Shown piece by piece: positions 33,246 to 40,320 of a stretch of 64,000 nucleotides of DNA (position 1 is the first letter of the stretch; each line of letters starts with the position of its first letter). The position numbers and the translations under genes were made by a program. The DNA comes from F23-B02 sp963650165. GTDB taxonomy: Bacteria > Bacillota > Clostridia > Oscillospirales > Oscillospiraceae. The notes beneath the pieces are model-generated. The model made no database searches. It was given only the letters and a program-made list of their open reading frames with translations, and had not been told where the DNA came from. The stretch covers positions 1 to 64,000 of the forward strand of contig CAVJKX010000001.1 in assembly GCA_963650165.1 (NCBI GenBank), read 5' to 3'.

Positions 33246-33899
33246 CTATGCGTTTCTGATAGCGTTTATTTGGGTCTTTCTGTCGGGCTTTCCGAAAACG
33301 GCGCTTCCCGCGACGAGCACCGTGGCTCCCGCGTCCTTAACGAGCTTTGCCGTAACCGGGTCAACTCCACCGTCGACCTCAAGCTCGCAGTCAAGCCCGC
33401 GCCTGTCGATCTCGCGCCTGAGCTCGGCAATCTTCGGAAGCTGATCGTGCATGAAGCTCTGGCCGCCGAAGCCAGGCTCAACGGTCATGACAAGCACCAT
33501 ATCGAGCCGCTCAATGAAGGGATACAGAACGCTTGCCGGCGTTCTCGGTTTTACGGACAGGCCGACCTTTTTGCCGTTTTCACGGACGATATCGATCGCG
33601 TCGGATATATTCTGATAGGAATCGGCCTCGACATGGAACATGACAAGATCCGCTCCCGCATCGCAGAAGGCCTTTGCGTATCTGACGGGCTTATCTATCA
33701 TCAGATGCACGTCGAGGAACATGTCCGTCATTTTGCGGACAGACTTCAAAACGGGAATACCGATTGAAATATTGGGCACAAAAAATCCGTCCATAACGTC
33801 AAAATGAACATATTCCGCACCGGCGGAGCGTATATCCTCTATCTCCTCTCCGAGCTTTGTAAAATCGGCGGAGAGGATCGACGGAGCTATCTTTATCAT
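33246..33899 (-). CDS. rpe: Ribulose-phosphate 3-epimerase
   Basis: Rpe interconverts ribulose-5-phosphate and xylulose-5-phosphate in the pentose phosphate pathway. The 217-residue TIM barrel shows IAPSILSADFTKLGEEI, the metal-binding HFDVMDGFFVPNI, DVHLMIDKP, VEPGFGGQSF and EVDGGVDP. The frame opens far upstream; ATG 33899 has GAGG eight bases before it, with another ATG two codons earlier. In many Firmicutes rpe follows rsgA; here it heads rpe-recR-rnj instead. Confidence 0.93.
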   Translation of the reverse strand: MIKIAPSILSADFTKLGEEIEDIRSAGAEYVHFDVMDGFFVPNISIGIPVLKSVRKMTDMFLDVHLMIDKPVRYAKAFCDAGADLVMFHVEADSYQNISDAIDIVRENGKKVGLSVKPRTPASVLYPFIERLDMVLVMTVEPGFGGQSFMHDQLPKIAELRREIDRRGLDCELEVDGGVDPVTAKLVKDAGATVLVAGSAVFGKPDRKTQINAIRNA

Positions 33900-33970
33900 A
33901 TCCATAACCTCGGAAGCCTTTTCGGCATAAAATATTGCAGCGGTAAAGTGCGCACGGCCGCTTTTATATA

Positions 33971-33995
33971 GGGGGCGCTGCATCTGCGCGCCCCC
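33971..33995 (-). promoter_or_regulatory. GC-rich hairpin in the rpe leader
   Basis: GGGGGCGC (33971-33978) pairs with GCGCCCCC (33988-33995); in RNA this would form a very stable stem about 20 nt after the expected start of transcription and 70 nt before rpe. No U-run follows on the minus strand, so it is not a terminator; an mRNA-stabilising or leader role is possible. Confidence 0.4.
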
Positions 33996-34016
33996 ACCCT
34001 GCGCACAATCTAATAT

Positions 34017-34045
34017 ATTATACAACATCTTTATGGGAATTACAA
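34017..34045 (-). promoter_or_regulatory. SigA-type promoter of rpe-recR-rnj
   Basis: On the minus strand, TTGTAA (34045-34040) and a perfect TATAAT (34022-34017) are 17 bp apart, giving a leader of about 110 nt. Confidence 0.65.
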
Positions 34046-34058
34046 ACACAAAATGCGG

Positions 34059-34097
34059 AAAAGCAGAAGGAAAACGTTCATTTCCTTCTGCTTTTGA
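34059..34097. terminator. Terminator of the tyrS operon
   Basis: AAAAGCAGAAGGAAA (34059-34073) pairs perfectly with TTTCCTTCTGCTTTT (34081-34095), leaving a seven-base loop. It works in either direction and ends the ybaK-like gene's transcript. Confidence 0.85.
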
Positions 34098-34104
34098 CTC
34101 TTAT

Positions 34105-34578
34105 TTATGCTTCGGGCAGCTTACATACGTCGATCCACTCAAGAGCGTTCGAGTATTTGTAAAGCTCATCGAGATCAAGCTCGATCGCACTGCTTGCACT
34201 GCCTACCGCCGGGAACACCGTCTCAAAGCGCTTGAGGCTTTCGTCGAGATACACGTCTATCCCGTCGTTTATGCCGAAGGGGCACACGCCTCCCACGGGA
34301 TGTCCGACCAGGGTGAGCACCTCATCGGGAGACAGCATCTTGGCCTTCATATGAAATTTTTCTTTGAACTTATGGTTATCTATCCTTGCGTCGCCCGCCG
34401 CGAGGATCAGAATGCAGCTGTCATCCTTCTTGAACGACAGTGTTTTTGCTATTCTTGCGCCCTCAACGCCGAGAGCGAGCGCCGCAAGCTCGACGGTTGC
34501 GCTGGAAACGTCAAATTCGCGGACGCGATCCTCCATACCGAACTGCCTGAAATATGCTCTGCCTTTTTCTATGGACAT
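34105..34578 (-). CDS. YbaK/EbsC-family aminoacyl-tRNA deacylase
   Basis: These proteins hydrolyse mischarged tRNA in trans (for example Cys-tRNA-Pro). The 157-residue product has SSATVELAALALGVEGARIAKTLSF near the start, the catalytic-lysine neighbourhood IAKTLSFKKDDS and the family's GHPVGGVCPFG loop. It lies 12 bp downstream of tyrS and probably shares its T-box control, placing a tRNA proofreading activity with a tRNA synthetase. Confidence 0.88.
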   Translation of the reverse strand: MSIEKGRAYFRQFGMEDRVREFDVSSATVELAALALGVEGARIAKTLSFKKDDSCILILAAGDARIDNHKFKEKFHMKAKMLSPDEVLTLVGHPVGGVCPFGINDGIDVYLDESLKRFETVFPAVGSASSAIELDLDELYKYSNALEWIDVCKLPEA

Positions 34579-34590
34579 GTTTGTTTCACC

Positions 34591-35811
34591 TTATTTGAGT
34601 ATGATTTTGTTGAAGTTTTTCTTGCCGCGCCTGAGGATAACGCCTGCCTTGAGCTCCTCGGCGGTAAAGAACTTTGCAATGTCGCTTATCTTCTCTTCGC
34701 CGGCCGAGACACCGCCCTGCTGAATGTTGCGGCGTGCCTCTGACTTGGAAGCGCACAGGCCGCTGAGTACAAGCGCCGTCATGATATCGATAGAACCGTC
34801 CGTAAGCTCGGCTTCGCTTATCTCGGTCGTCGGCATCTCGCCGGAAGCCGCGCCGCCGAACAGGGATTTTGCCGAAGCCTCGGCCTTTTTTGCCTCTTCC
34901 TCGCCGTGAACGAGAGCCGTGAGCTCGTATGCGAGGATCTCCTTGGCCTTATTGAGCTGCGAGCCCTCCCAGCCGTCCATCTCGTCGATCTGTTCGAGCG
35001 GCAGGAAGGTCAGCATGCGCAGGCATTTGAGGACGTCGGCGTCATCGACATTGCGCCAGTACTGGTAGAAATCATAGGGCGAGGTCTTGTTCGGGTCGAG
35101 CCATACGGCGCCCGCTGCGGTCTTGCCCATCTTCTTGCCCTCGGAGTTGAGAAGCAGAGTTATGGTCATTGCGTGCGCGTCCTTGCCGAGCTTGCGGCGG
35201 ATAAGCTCGGTGCCGCCGAGCATGTTCGACCACTGGTCGTTGCCGCCGAACTGCATATTGCAGCCGTAGTGCTGGAACATGTAGTAGAAGTCGTAGCTCT
35301 GCATGATCATGTAGTTGAACTCAAGAAAGCTCAGGCCCTTTTCCATGCGCTGCTTGTAGCACTCGGCGCGCAGCATGTTATTAACCGAGAAGCAGGCGCC
35401 GACCTCGCGCAGAAGCTCGATGTAGTTGAGCGGCTTGAGCCATTCGGAGTTGCGGAGCATGATGGCCTTGCCCTCGGAGAAGTCAATGAATTTTTCCATC
35501 TGCTTTTTGAAGCACTCGGCATTGTGCGCGATAGTCTCCTCGGTGAGCATCTGGCGCATATCCGTTCTGCCTGAGGGGTCGCCGATAAGGGTGGTCCCGT
35601 CGCCGATGAGTGCAATGGGTCGGTTGCCGGCCATCTGAAGACGCTTCATAAGGCACAGAGCCATGAAGTGGCCGACATGCAGAGAGTCTGCGGTGCAGTC
35701 AAAGCCGATATAGAACGTGGCCTTGCCGTTATTTATCATTTCCTTTATCTGATCCTCGTTGGTGACCTGAGCGATAAGGCCTCTCGCTACCAGTTCTTCG
35801 TAAATGCCCAT
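34591..35811 (-). CDS. tyrS: Tyrosyl-tRNA synthetase
   Basis: TyrS charges tRNA-Tyr. The 406-residue class I synthetase has the HIGH-equivalent HVGHFMALC, the tyrosine pocket YDFYYMFQHYGCNMQFGGNDQWSN, the KMSKS-equivalent KKMGKTAAG, and a C-terminal S4 domain (LCASKSEARRNIQQGGVSAGEEKI). The frame opens earlier, but AAAGGAGG fits ATG 35811, whose A is the last base of the upstream stop codon. The transcript begins with a T-box whose specifier is a tyrosine codon. Confidence 0.96.
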   Translation of the reverse strand: MGIYEELVARGLIAQVTNEDQIKEMINNGKATFYIGFDCTADSLHVGHFMALCLMKRLQMAGNRPIALIGDGTTLIGDPSGRTDMRQMLTEETIAHNAECFKKQMEKFIDFSEGKAIMLRNSEWLKPLNYIELLREVGACFSVNNMLRAECYKQRMEKGLSFLEFNYMIMQSYDFYYMFQHYGCNMQFGGNDQWSNMLGGTELIRRKLGKDAHAMTITLLLNSEGKKMGKTAAGAVWLDPNKTSPYDFYQYWRNVDDADVLKCLRMLTFLPLEQIDEMDGWEGSQLNKAKEILAYELTALVHGEEEAKKAEASAKSLFGGAASGEMPTTEISEAELTDGSIDIMTALVLSGLCASKSEARRNIQQGGVSAGEEKISDIAKFFTAEELKAGVILRRGKKNFNKIILK

Positions 35812-36203
35812 CAAATTTCCTCCTTTTTCATTATATCTTCGGCCGCTTCGGCCATGAATGCTATTATTTCGCTGCAATCTATATTGCCCTTGAGCTCGGC
35901 GCAGCGCACATGACCGTACTTTTCCCGCGCAATGCCGACGCACTGCTTTGCGATAGCCGCGATCTTATCCTTTGCCTCGGTGTCCTGCCCGTCGTTAAAC
36001 GGGAAAACAAGCCCCTCAGCCATGACTGCTCCTGTGATCGCTCCGCACAGCTCGCCGCTTCTTGCGCCGCCGCCGAAGCCTGCCGACAGTGCCAGTGCCG
36101 TCTTTTCGTCCATGCCGGTATACTCGCAGCATGCGGCGAATACCGACTGGGCACAGTTAAAGCCGTTTTTGTGATAACTCAAGGCTTTTTGTCCTATATT
36201 CAT
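35811..36203 (-). CDS. C_GCAxxG_C_C family redox-type protein
   Basis: The 130-residue protein belongs to the C_GCAxxG_C_C family: NCAQSVFAACCEYTG near the start, GFGGGARSGELCGAITGAVMA with the family signature, then single cysteines CVGIAREKYGHVRC and NIDCSEI. Such proteins are predicted to bind metal or act in redox; no role is proven. It is the first gene after the Tyr T-box and overlaps tyrS by one base (TGATG), so its translation and regulation are tied to tyrosine charging, which is unexpected. Confidence 0.88.
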   Translation of the reverse strand: MNIGQKALSYHKNGFNCAQSVFAACCEYTGMDEKTALALSAGFGGGARSGELCGAITGAVMAEGLVFPFNDGQDTEAKDKIAAIAKQCVGIAREKYGHVRCAELKGNIDCSEIIAFMAEAAEDIMKKEEI

Positions 36204-36470
36204 AGCTTTCCTCCTGTAAAAAAGCCCCCTGTCCTAAGACAGAGGGCGTTAAAAACGCGGTACCACCTCTATGTGCTCCGCCCTCGCGGGCAAAGCCTCG
36301 GTGAGTTCGTGACTCATGCGCTGTATCGGGCGCTCCCGTCATCGCCTACTGAAATTTTCGGCGAGCCGCTCCGAGCCGTATTCATTCATTCCCGCTCTCC
36401 CCTTTTCAGCAAACAGGGTCTCTCTGTGCAGCCGAAAATGAACTACTTGTGCTCTTCATTGCGTTATCGA
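36204..36470 (-). promoter_or_regulatory. Tyrosine T-box riboswitch
   Basis: The minus-strand leader contains the T-box core AGAGGTGGTACCGCG (36270-36256), the antiterminator sequence that pairs with the uncharged tRNA acceptor end. A terminator hairpin follows: CCCTCTGTC with GACAGGGGG, then six U (36247-36218). Upstream, stem I includes GAAUAC with a UAC tyrosine specifier at 36380-36378. Uncharged tRNA-Tyr should prevent termination and switch on the C_GCAxxG gene, tyrS and the ybaK-like gene. Confidence 0.93.
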
Positions 36471-36475
36471 AGCAG

Positions 36476-36504
36476 ATTATACTAAACTATTTGCATCTTG
36501 TCAA
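36476..36504 (-). promoter_or_regulatory. Consensus SigA promoter of the T-box operon
   Basis: On the minus strand, a perfect TTGACA (36504-36499) and a perfect TATAAT (36481-36476) are separated by 17 bp. The promoter overlaps the 3' end of recN. Confidence 0.85.
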
Positions 36505-38172
36505 CTTATATCTGTCCGCCGCGGCAAGCTGCTCCTCGGCTCCGGCGAGCGTCGTTTCCGTGACAACGTCGCCGCCGTACAGCCGCGCAAGCTCCATCCG
36601 CCTGCCCTGACGGTCAAGCTCTTTTACCACTGTAAATGTTTTTCCGCCGCGCTCGGCCTTTTCTATCTTATCGTGACTGTCGGCCAGCGCCGCGATCTGC
36701 GGCAGATGCGTTATGCACAAAACCTGCTTGCCGCGCGACAGATCGCTCATCTTTTCGCCGACTCGCTGGGCCGCTATGCCGGATACGCCTGCGTCTATCT
36801 CGTCGAACACCATGGTCTCGATAGGGTCGTTATCGGAAAAGGCGGTTTTCATTGCAAGCATTATACGGCTCAGCTCACCGCCGGAGGCAATCTTCGATAT
36901 GCGACCGAGCTCCATACCCGCGTTTGCCGATATGAGAAAGCGCACATTGTCAGCCCCGCTGCGGTCAAAGCCGAGCTCACTTTCGGCAGGCTCGACGGCG
37001 ACCTTAAAGCGCACCGAGGGCATGCTCAGGTCCTTAAGCTCCTTGCAGATGCGCTCTTCGAGCCTTTTTGCGGCATCCGTGCGGCACTTCGTAAGCTCGG
37101 CTGCCTTCCCGATGCAGTTTGCCTTGTGCTCTGACAGCTGCTTTTCAAGCTTTTTGAGCATGTCGTCGGAATATTCAAGCATTGACAGCTCTTTTCTGCT
37201 GTCATCGAGGAGCCTGAGCATCCCCTCCTCGTCGCTGTTATATTTTCTGCTCAGGCGCTTTAAAAACACCGTGCGTGTTTCGATGCGGTCGTATTCGTCG
37301 GGTGAAAATTCAAGCCCGTCTCGGAAATCACGAATGCGCTCGGCGGCGTCATATATGAGCGCCGAGGCGCTGCCGATGATATCTGCCGTTTCGCGCAGCT
37401 CGTCGGAGACTGATGCGGCGCGGCTCATGAGTGAGGACGCCTCGTCTATAAGAGAAGCTGCGTTTTCGTCGCAGGCGTAAAGTGCACCGTAGGCTCCGTC
37501 GAGCGCCTCGGTGAGCTTTTCCGAGTTTCGCAGCAGCTCGCGGCGTGCCGTGAGCTCCTCCTCCTCGCCTATGCGAAGCTGCGCGTTTTCAAGCTCCTCA
37601 ATTCTGTATCTCAGACTGTCGGCAAGGCGTTCCTTTTCCGCCTCGTCCATCGAGAGCCTGTCCATTTCGCGTTTGCACGCAGTATATCCGCCGTAAGCCT
37701 TTTTAAATGCCGACAGCTCCGCGTCGGTTTTCCCGAATCCGTCGAGATACGCAAGGTGCGAGGCCTCGTCCATGAGCTGGCGGCCGTCGTTCTGGCCGTG
37801 GATATCGAGCAGCAGCGAACCGAGCTGCCGCAGCTGCGATACCGTTACAGGGTTTCCGCATACGCGGCAGCTGTTTTTGCCGTCTGCGGAGATCTTGCGG
37901 CGGATGATCACCTCATCCTCAGACTCAAAATCATTTTCCTCAAACCATTTGGCCGCGGCATTGGTTTCAAAAACTGCCGATACGACGCCGTATTCCGCGC
38001 CGCTGCGTACAAGCTCACGGCTGGTGCGCGCACCGAGAACTGCGGAAAGCGAGTCGACTATGATAGACTTGCCCGCGCCCGTTTCGCCCGTCAGCACCGT
38101 AAGGCCGCTGCCGAACTCTATATCGGCTTTTTCGATTACGGCAATATTCTCAATATGCAGCTGTGTAAGCAT
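36487..38172 (-). CDS. recN: DNA repair protein RecN
   Basis: RecN is an SMC-like ATPase that holds broken DNA ends together. The 561-residue protein has Walker A GETGAGKSI near the N-terminus, a long coiled-coil middle, and C-terminal ABC motifs ASGGELSRIMLA and VFDEIDAGVSG. The TTG at 38178 is also possible, but AAAGAGG fits ATG 38172. In relatives recN is followed by spoIVB and spo0A; here it is the end of the block. Confidence 0.95.
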   Translation of the reverse strand: MLTQLHIENIAVIEKADIEFGSGLTVLTGETGAGKSIIVDSLSAVLGARTSRELVRSGAEYGVVSAVFETNAAAKWFEENDFESEDEVIIRRKISADGKNSCRVCGNPVTVSQLRQLGSLLLDIHGQNDGRQLMDEASHLAYLDGFGKTDAELSAFKKAYGGYTACKREMDRLSMDEAEKERLADSLRYRIEELENAQLRIGEEEELTARRELLRNSEKLTEALDGAYGALYACDENAASLIDEASSLMSRAASVSDELRETADIIGSASALIYDAAERIRDFRDGLEFSPDEYDRIETRTVFLKRLSRKYNSDEEGMLRLLDDSRKELSMLEYSDDMLKKLEKQLSEHKANCIGKAAELTKCRTDAAKRLEERICKELKDLSMPSVRFKVAVEPAESELGFDRSGADNVRFLISANAGMELGRISKIASGGELSRIMLAMKTAFSDNDPIETMVFDEIDAGVSGIAAQRVGEKMSDLSRGKQVLCITHLPQIAALADSHDKIEKAERGGKTFTVVKELDRQGRRMELARLYGGDVVTETTLAGAEEQLAAADRYKLTRCK

Positions 38173-38186
38173 GGGCAACCTCTTTA

Positions 38187-38636
38187 TCAGAACATTTCAT
38201 CTATCTCGTGGCAGAGCTCCTCGGCCGCCTTGTTATCCTTCATTGCCAAAAACGCGGTATCATCGCCGGCGAGGGTCCCGATGAGCGTATCGATATGCAT
38301 CGAGTCGAGCGTTGAGCAGGCAGCCGATGCAAGACCGGGCAGCGTTTTAATGACGATTATATTCTGCGCGACGGCATATGACGTCACGCCCTCGCGGAAT
38401 ATCTTGCGCAGGCGCATCACACGGTCGTTATTGCGCGATTTTCCGCTGACGACATAGTGATACTTGCCGCTGCTGCCGAGCTCCTTAACGAGATGCAGCT
38501 GCTTTATATCTCTTGAAAGCGTCGCCTGAGTGCTGGAGATACCGTGCTCGGCGAGCGCCTGAATAAGCTGGGCCTGTGTCTCTATCTCCTGCTCGGAGAT
38601 TATCTTGAGAATAACGCTTTGTCTTGAATCTTTCAA
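38187..38636 (-). CDS. argR: Arginine repressor ArgR
   Basis: ArgR is a hexameric arginine-sensing repressor of arginine biosynthesis and activator of catabolism. The 149-residue protein has the winged helix (ISEQEIETQAQLIQALAEHGISSTQATLSRDIKQLHLVKEL) and the C-terminal arginine-binding domain (TLPGLASAACSTLDSMHIDTLIGTLAGDDTAFL). Translation begins with TTG 38636, with GGGGG eight bases upstream. It lies between nadK and recN, its conserved place in Firmicutes. Confidence 0.95.
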   Translation of the reverse strand: MKDSRQSVILKIISEQEIETQAQLIQALAEHGISSTQATLSRDIKQLHLVKELGSSGKYHYVVSGKSRNNDRVMRLRKIFREGVTSYAVAQNIIVIKTLPGLASAACSTLDSMHIDTLIGTLAGDDTAFLAMKDNKAAEELCHEIDEMF

Positions 38637-38651
38637 CTGAGTGTCCCCCTT

Positions 38652-39518
38652 TCAGTCAACTCTGTACTGCAGCTTGTCAAAGGTCGAATCGTAAAAGCTG
38701 CGCTCGCCGAGGTAGATGAGGTTCGCGGTCTTTTTTGAGCGCCTCACGATAACGATATCCTCGTTTGCAAGCTCAAAGCCGTCGGTCCCGTCAACGGACA
38801 CATAGGCCCGCCTGTCGTGCAGCTTTTCGGCCTTCAGGCTTATTGTGTGCTCTGACGACAGAACGAAGCTTCTTGCGCCGATATAGTGTGCGCATATGGG
38901 CGACACTATAAGGTTTGCGGCCTCCGGCTCGACTATCGGGCCTCCGGCGGACATTGAATAGCCCGTCGAGCCAGTAGGCGTTGCAATTATTATGCCGTCG
39001 CCGGAAAAGCTCATGATGCGCTCGCTGTCGCACCACGCGGTGAGCTTTATGCAGTCGCCCATACCGTGGATCACGGCATCGTTAAGGCCGACGTCGGCGT
39101 AGATGACCTCGCCGTCGCGTATCAGCTCAACGTCTATCATCATTCTGAAGCTCGACGAGTATCTGCCCGCCGCAGCGTCGAGTATAAGCTCCATATCCTC
39201 GGGCTCAAGGGAGGCCATAAAGCCCTTTGTGCCGAGGTTTATGCCGAGCATGGGCACCTCGGTGTGGTTAAGATATCTGGCGGTGTGCAGAATGGTGCCG
39301 TCGCCTCCGATAACTATGAAAAGATCGGCCTTACCGGCGACCGCGCTCCACGCCGTGAGCTCCACATCATCCGGAATAACGGATCGGTCATGAGAGCCGA
39401 ACACCGGGCACACGGCAGTCCTGTATCCGTGTTCTTGCAGTATATCTCTTGCTTTTTTGGTAAGCTCAAGTCCGCAGTCCCTGTATGGATTCGGACATAA
39501 TACGATAAGTTTAGCCAT
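38652..39518 (-). CDS. nadK: NAD kinase
   Basis: NadK makes NADP+ from NAD+. The 288-residue protein has the GGDGTILHTARYL motif, NLGTKGFMA, the NDAVIHG segment and the glycine-rich IIATPTGSTGYSMSAGGPIVEP. The frame opens 11 codons earlier, but GAGGTC serves ATG 39518. It is in the block tlyA-nadK-argR-recN. Confidence 0.95.
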   Translation of the reverse strand: MAKLIVLCPNPYRDCGLELTKKARDILQEHGYRTAVCPVFGSHDRSVIPDDVELTAWSAVAGKADLFIVIGGDGTILHTARYLNHTEVPMLGINLGTKGFMASLEPEDMELILDAAAGRYSSSFRMMIDVELIRDGEVIYADVGLNDAVIHGMGDCIKLTAWCDSERIMSFSGDGIIIATPTGSTGYSMSAGGPIVEPEAANLIVSPICAHYIGARSFVLSSEHTISLKAEKLHDRRAYVSVDGTDGFELANEDIVIVRRSKKTANLIYLGERSFYDSTFDKLQYRVD

Positions 39519-39525
39519 TTTGACC

Positions 39526-40320
39526 TCACAGCTTTTCGTGCGAGGCATCAACTACTGCCTGCGCATCTATTATGGGTGCATCAAATTTGCCTTTTTTCAT
39601 GAAGCACAGATATTCTCTGTTGCCCTCAGGCCCCTTTATGGGAGAAAAATCAAGTCCCATGACCGTCATGCCGACGCTCGGCGCAAATTCCAGAATGGCG
39701 TTAATGACGGCGAGGTGTACGTTTTTATCGCGGACGACGCCCTTTTTGCCGACATCTTCCCTGCCGGCTTCAAACTGCGGCTTTATAAGGCAGATAAGCT
39801 CCCCTTCGTCCTTCAGAAGAGAGCACACGGCGGGAAGAACGAGCTTAACGGATATAAACGAAAGATCCATTACCGCCATGTCGATCGGCTCCGGTATCTG
39901 CTCGGTGCTTATGTATCTTATATTCGTGCGCTCCATATTGACGACGCGCTCATCCTGCCGCAGGCTCCACGCAAGCTGCCCGTAGCCGACATCGACGGAA
40001 TATACCTTTTTTGCGCCGTTTTTCAGCAGGACATCGGTAAAGCCGCCGGTGGACGCGCCGCAGTCGATGCATACCTTATCCGTCGGATCGGCCGGGAACA
40101 CCTTGAGCGCCTTTTCAAGCTTGAAGCCGCCGCGGCTGACATACGGAAGTGCAGCACCCTTGACCTCGACGTCTACGTCAGGAGAAACCGGCATTCCGGG
40201 CTTGTCGGCGCGCTGCCCGTCAACAAAGACGAGGCCGCTCATTATCGTTGTTTTCGCTCTCTCCCGGCTCTCCGTCAGGCCGAGGTCGAAAACGAGCTGA
40301 TCGAGTCTTATTTTTTTCAT
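39526..40320 (-). CDS. tlyA: TlyA-type rRNA 2'-O-methyltransferase
   Basis: TlyA methylates ribose of cytidines in 16S and/or 23S rRNA. The 264-residue protein has an N-terminal S4-like RNA-binding domain (IRLDQLVFDLGLTESRERAKTTIMSGLVFVDG) and an FtsJ-like AdoMet domain (CIDCGASTGGFTDVLLKNGAKKVYSVDVGYGQL) with catalytic-region VMDLSFISVKLVLP. The ATG overlaps the dxs stop (ATGA), implying coupled translation. Confidence 0.93.
   Translation of the reverse strand: MKKIRLDQLVFDLGLTESRERAKTTIMSGLVFVDGQRADKPGMPVSPDVDVEVKGAALPYVSRGGFKLEKALKVFPADPTDKVCIDCGASTGGFTDVLLKNGAKKVYSVDVGYGQLAWSLRQDERVVNMERTNIRYISTEQIPEPIDMAVMDLSFISVKLVLPAVCSLLKDEGELICLIKPQFEAGREDVGKKGVVRDKNVHLAVINAILEFAPSVGMTVMGLDFSPIKGPEGNREYLCFMKKGKFDAPIIDAQAVVDASHEKL

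Noticed and set aside
33900..34016. Riboswitch in the rpe leader
   Set aside because: Only a simple GC hairpin is visible; no conserved aptamer sequence or terminator/antiterminator pair.
36204..36486. Coding frame of about 190 codons on the + strand across the T-box
   Set aside because: The T-box core, specifier and terminator on the minus strand account for the region.
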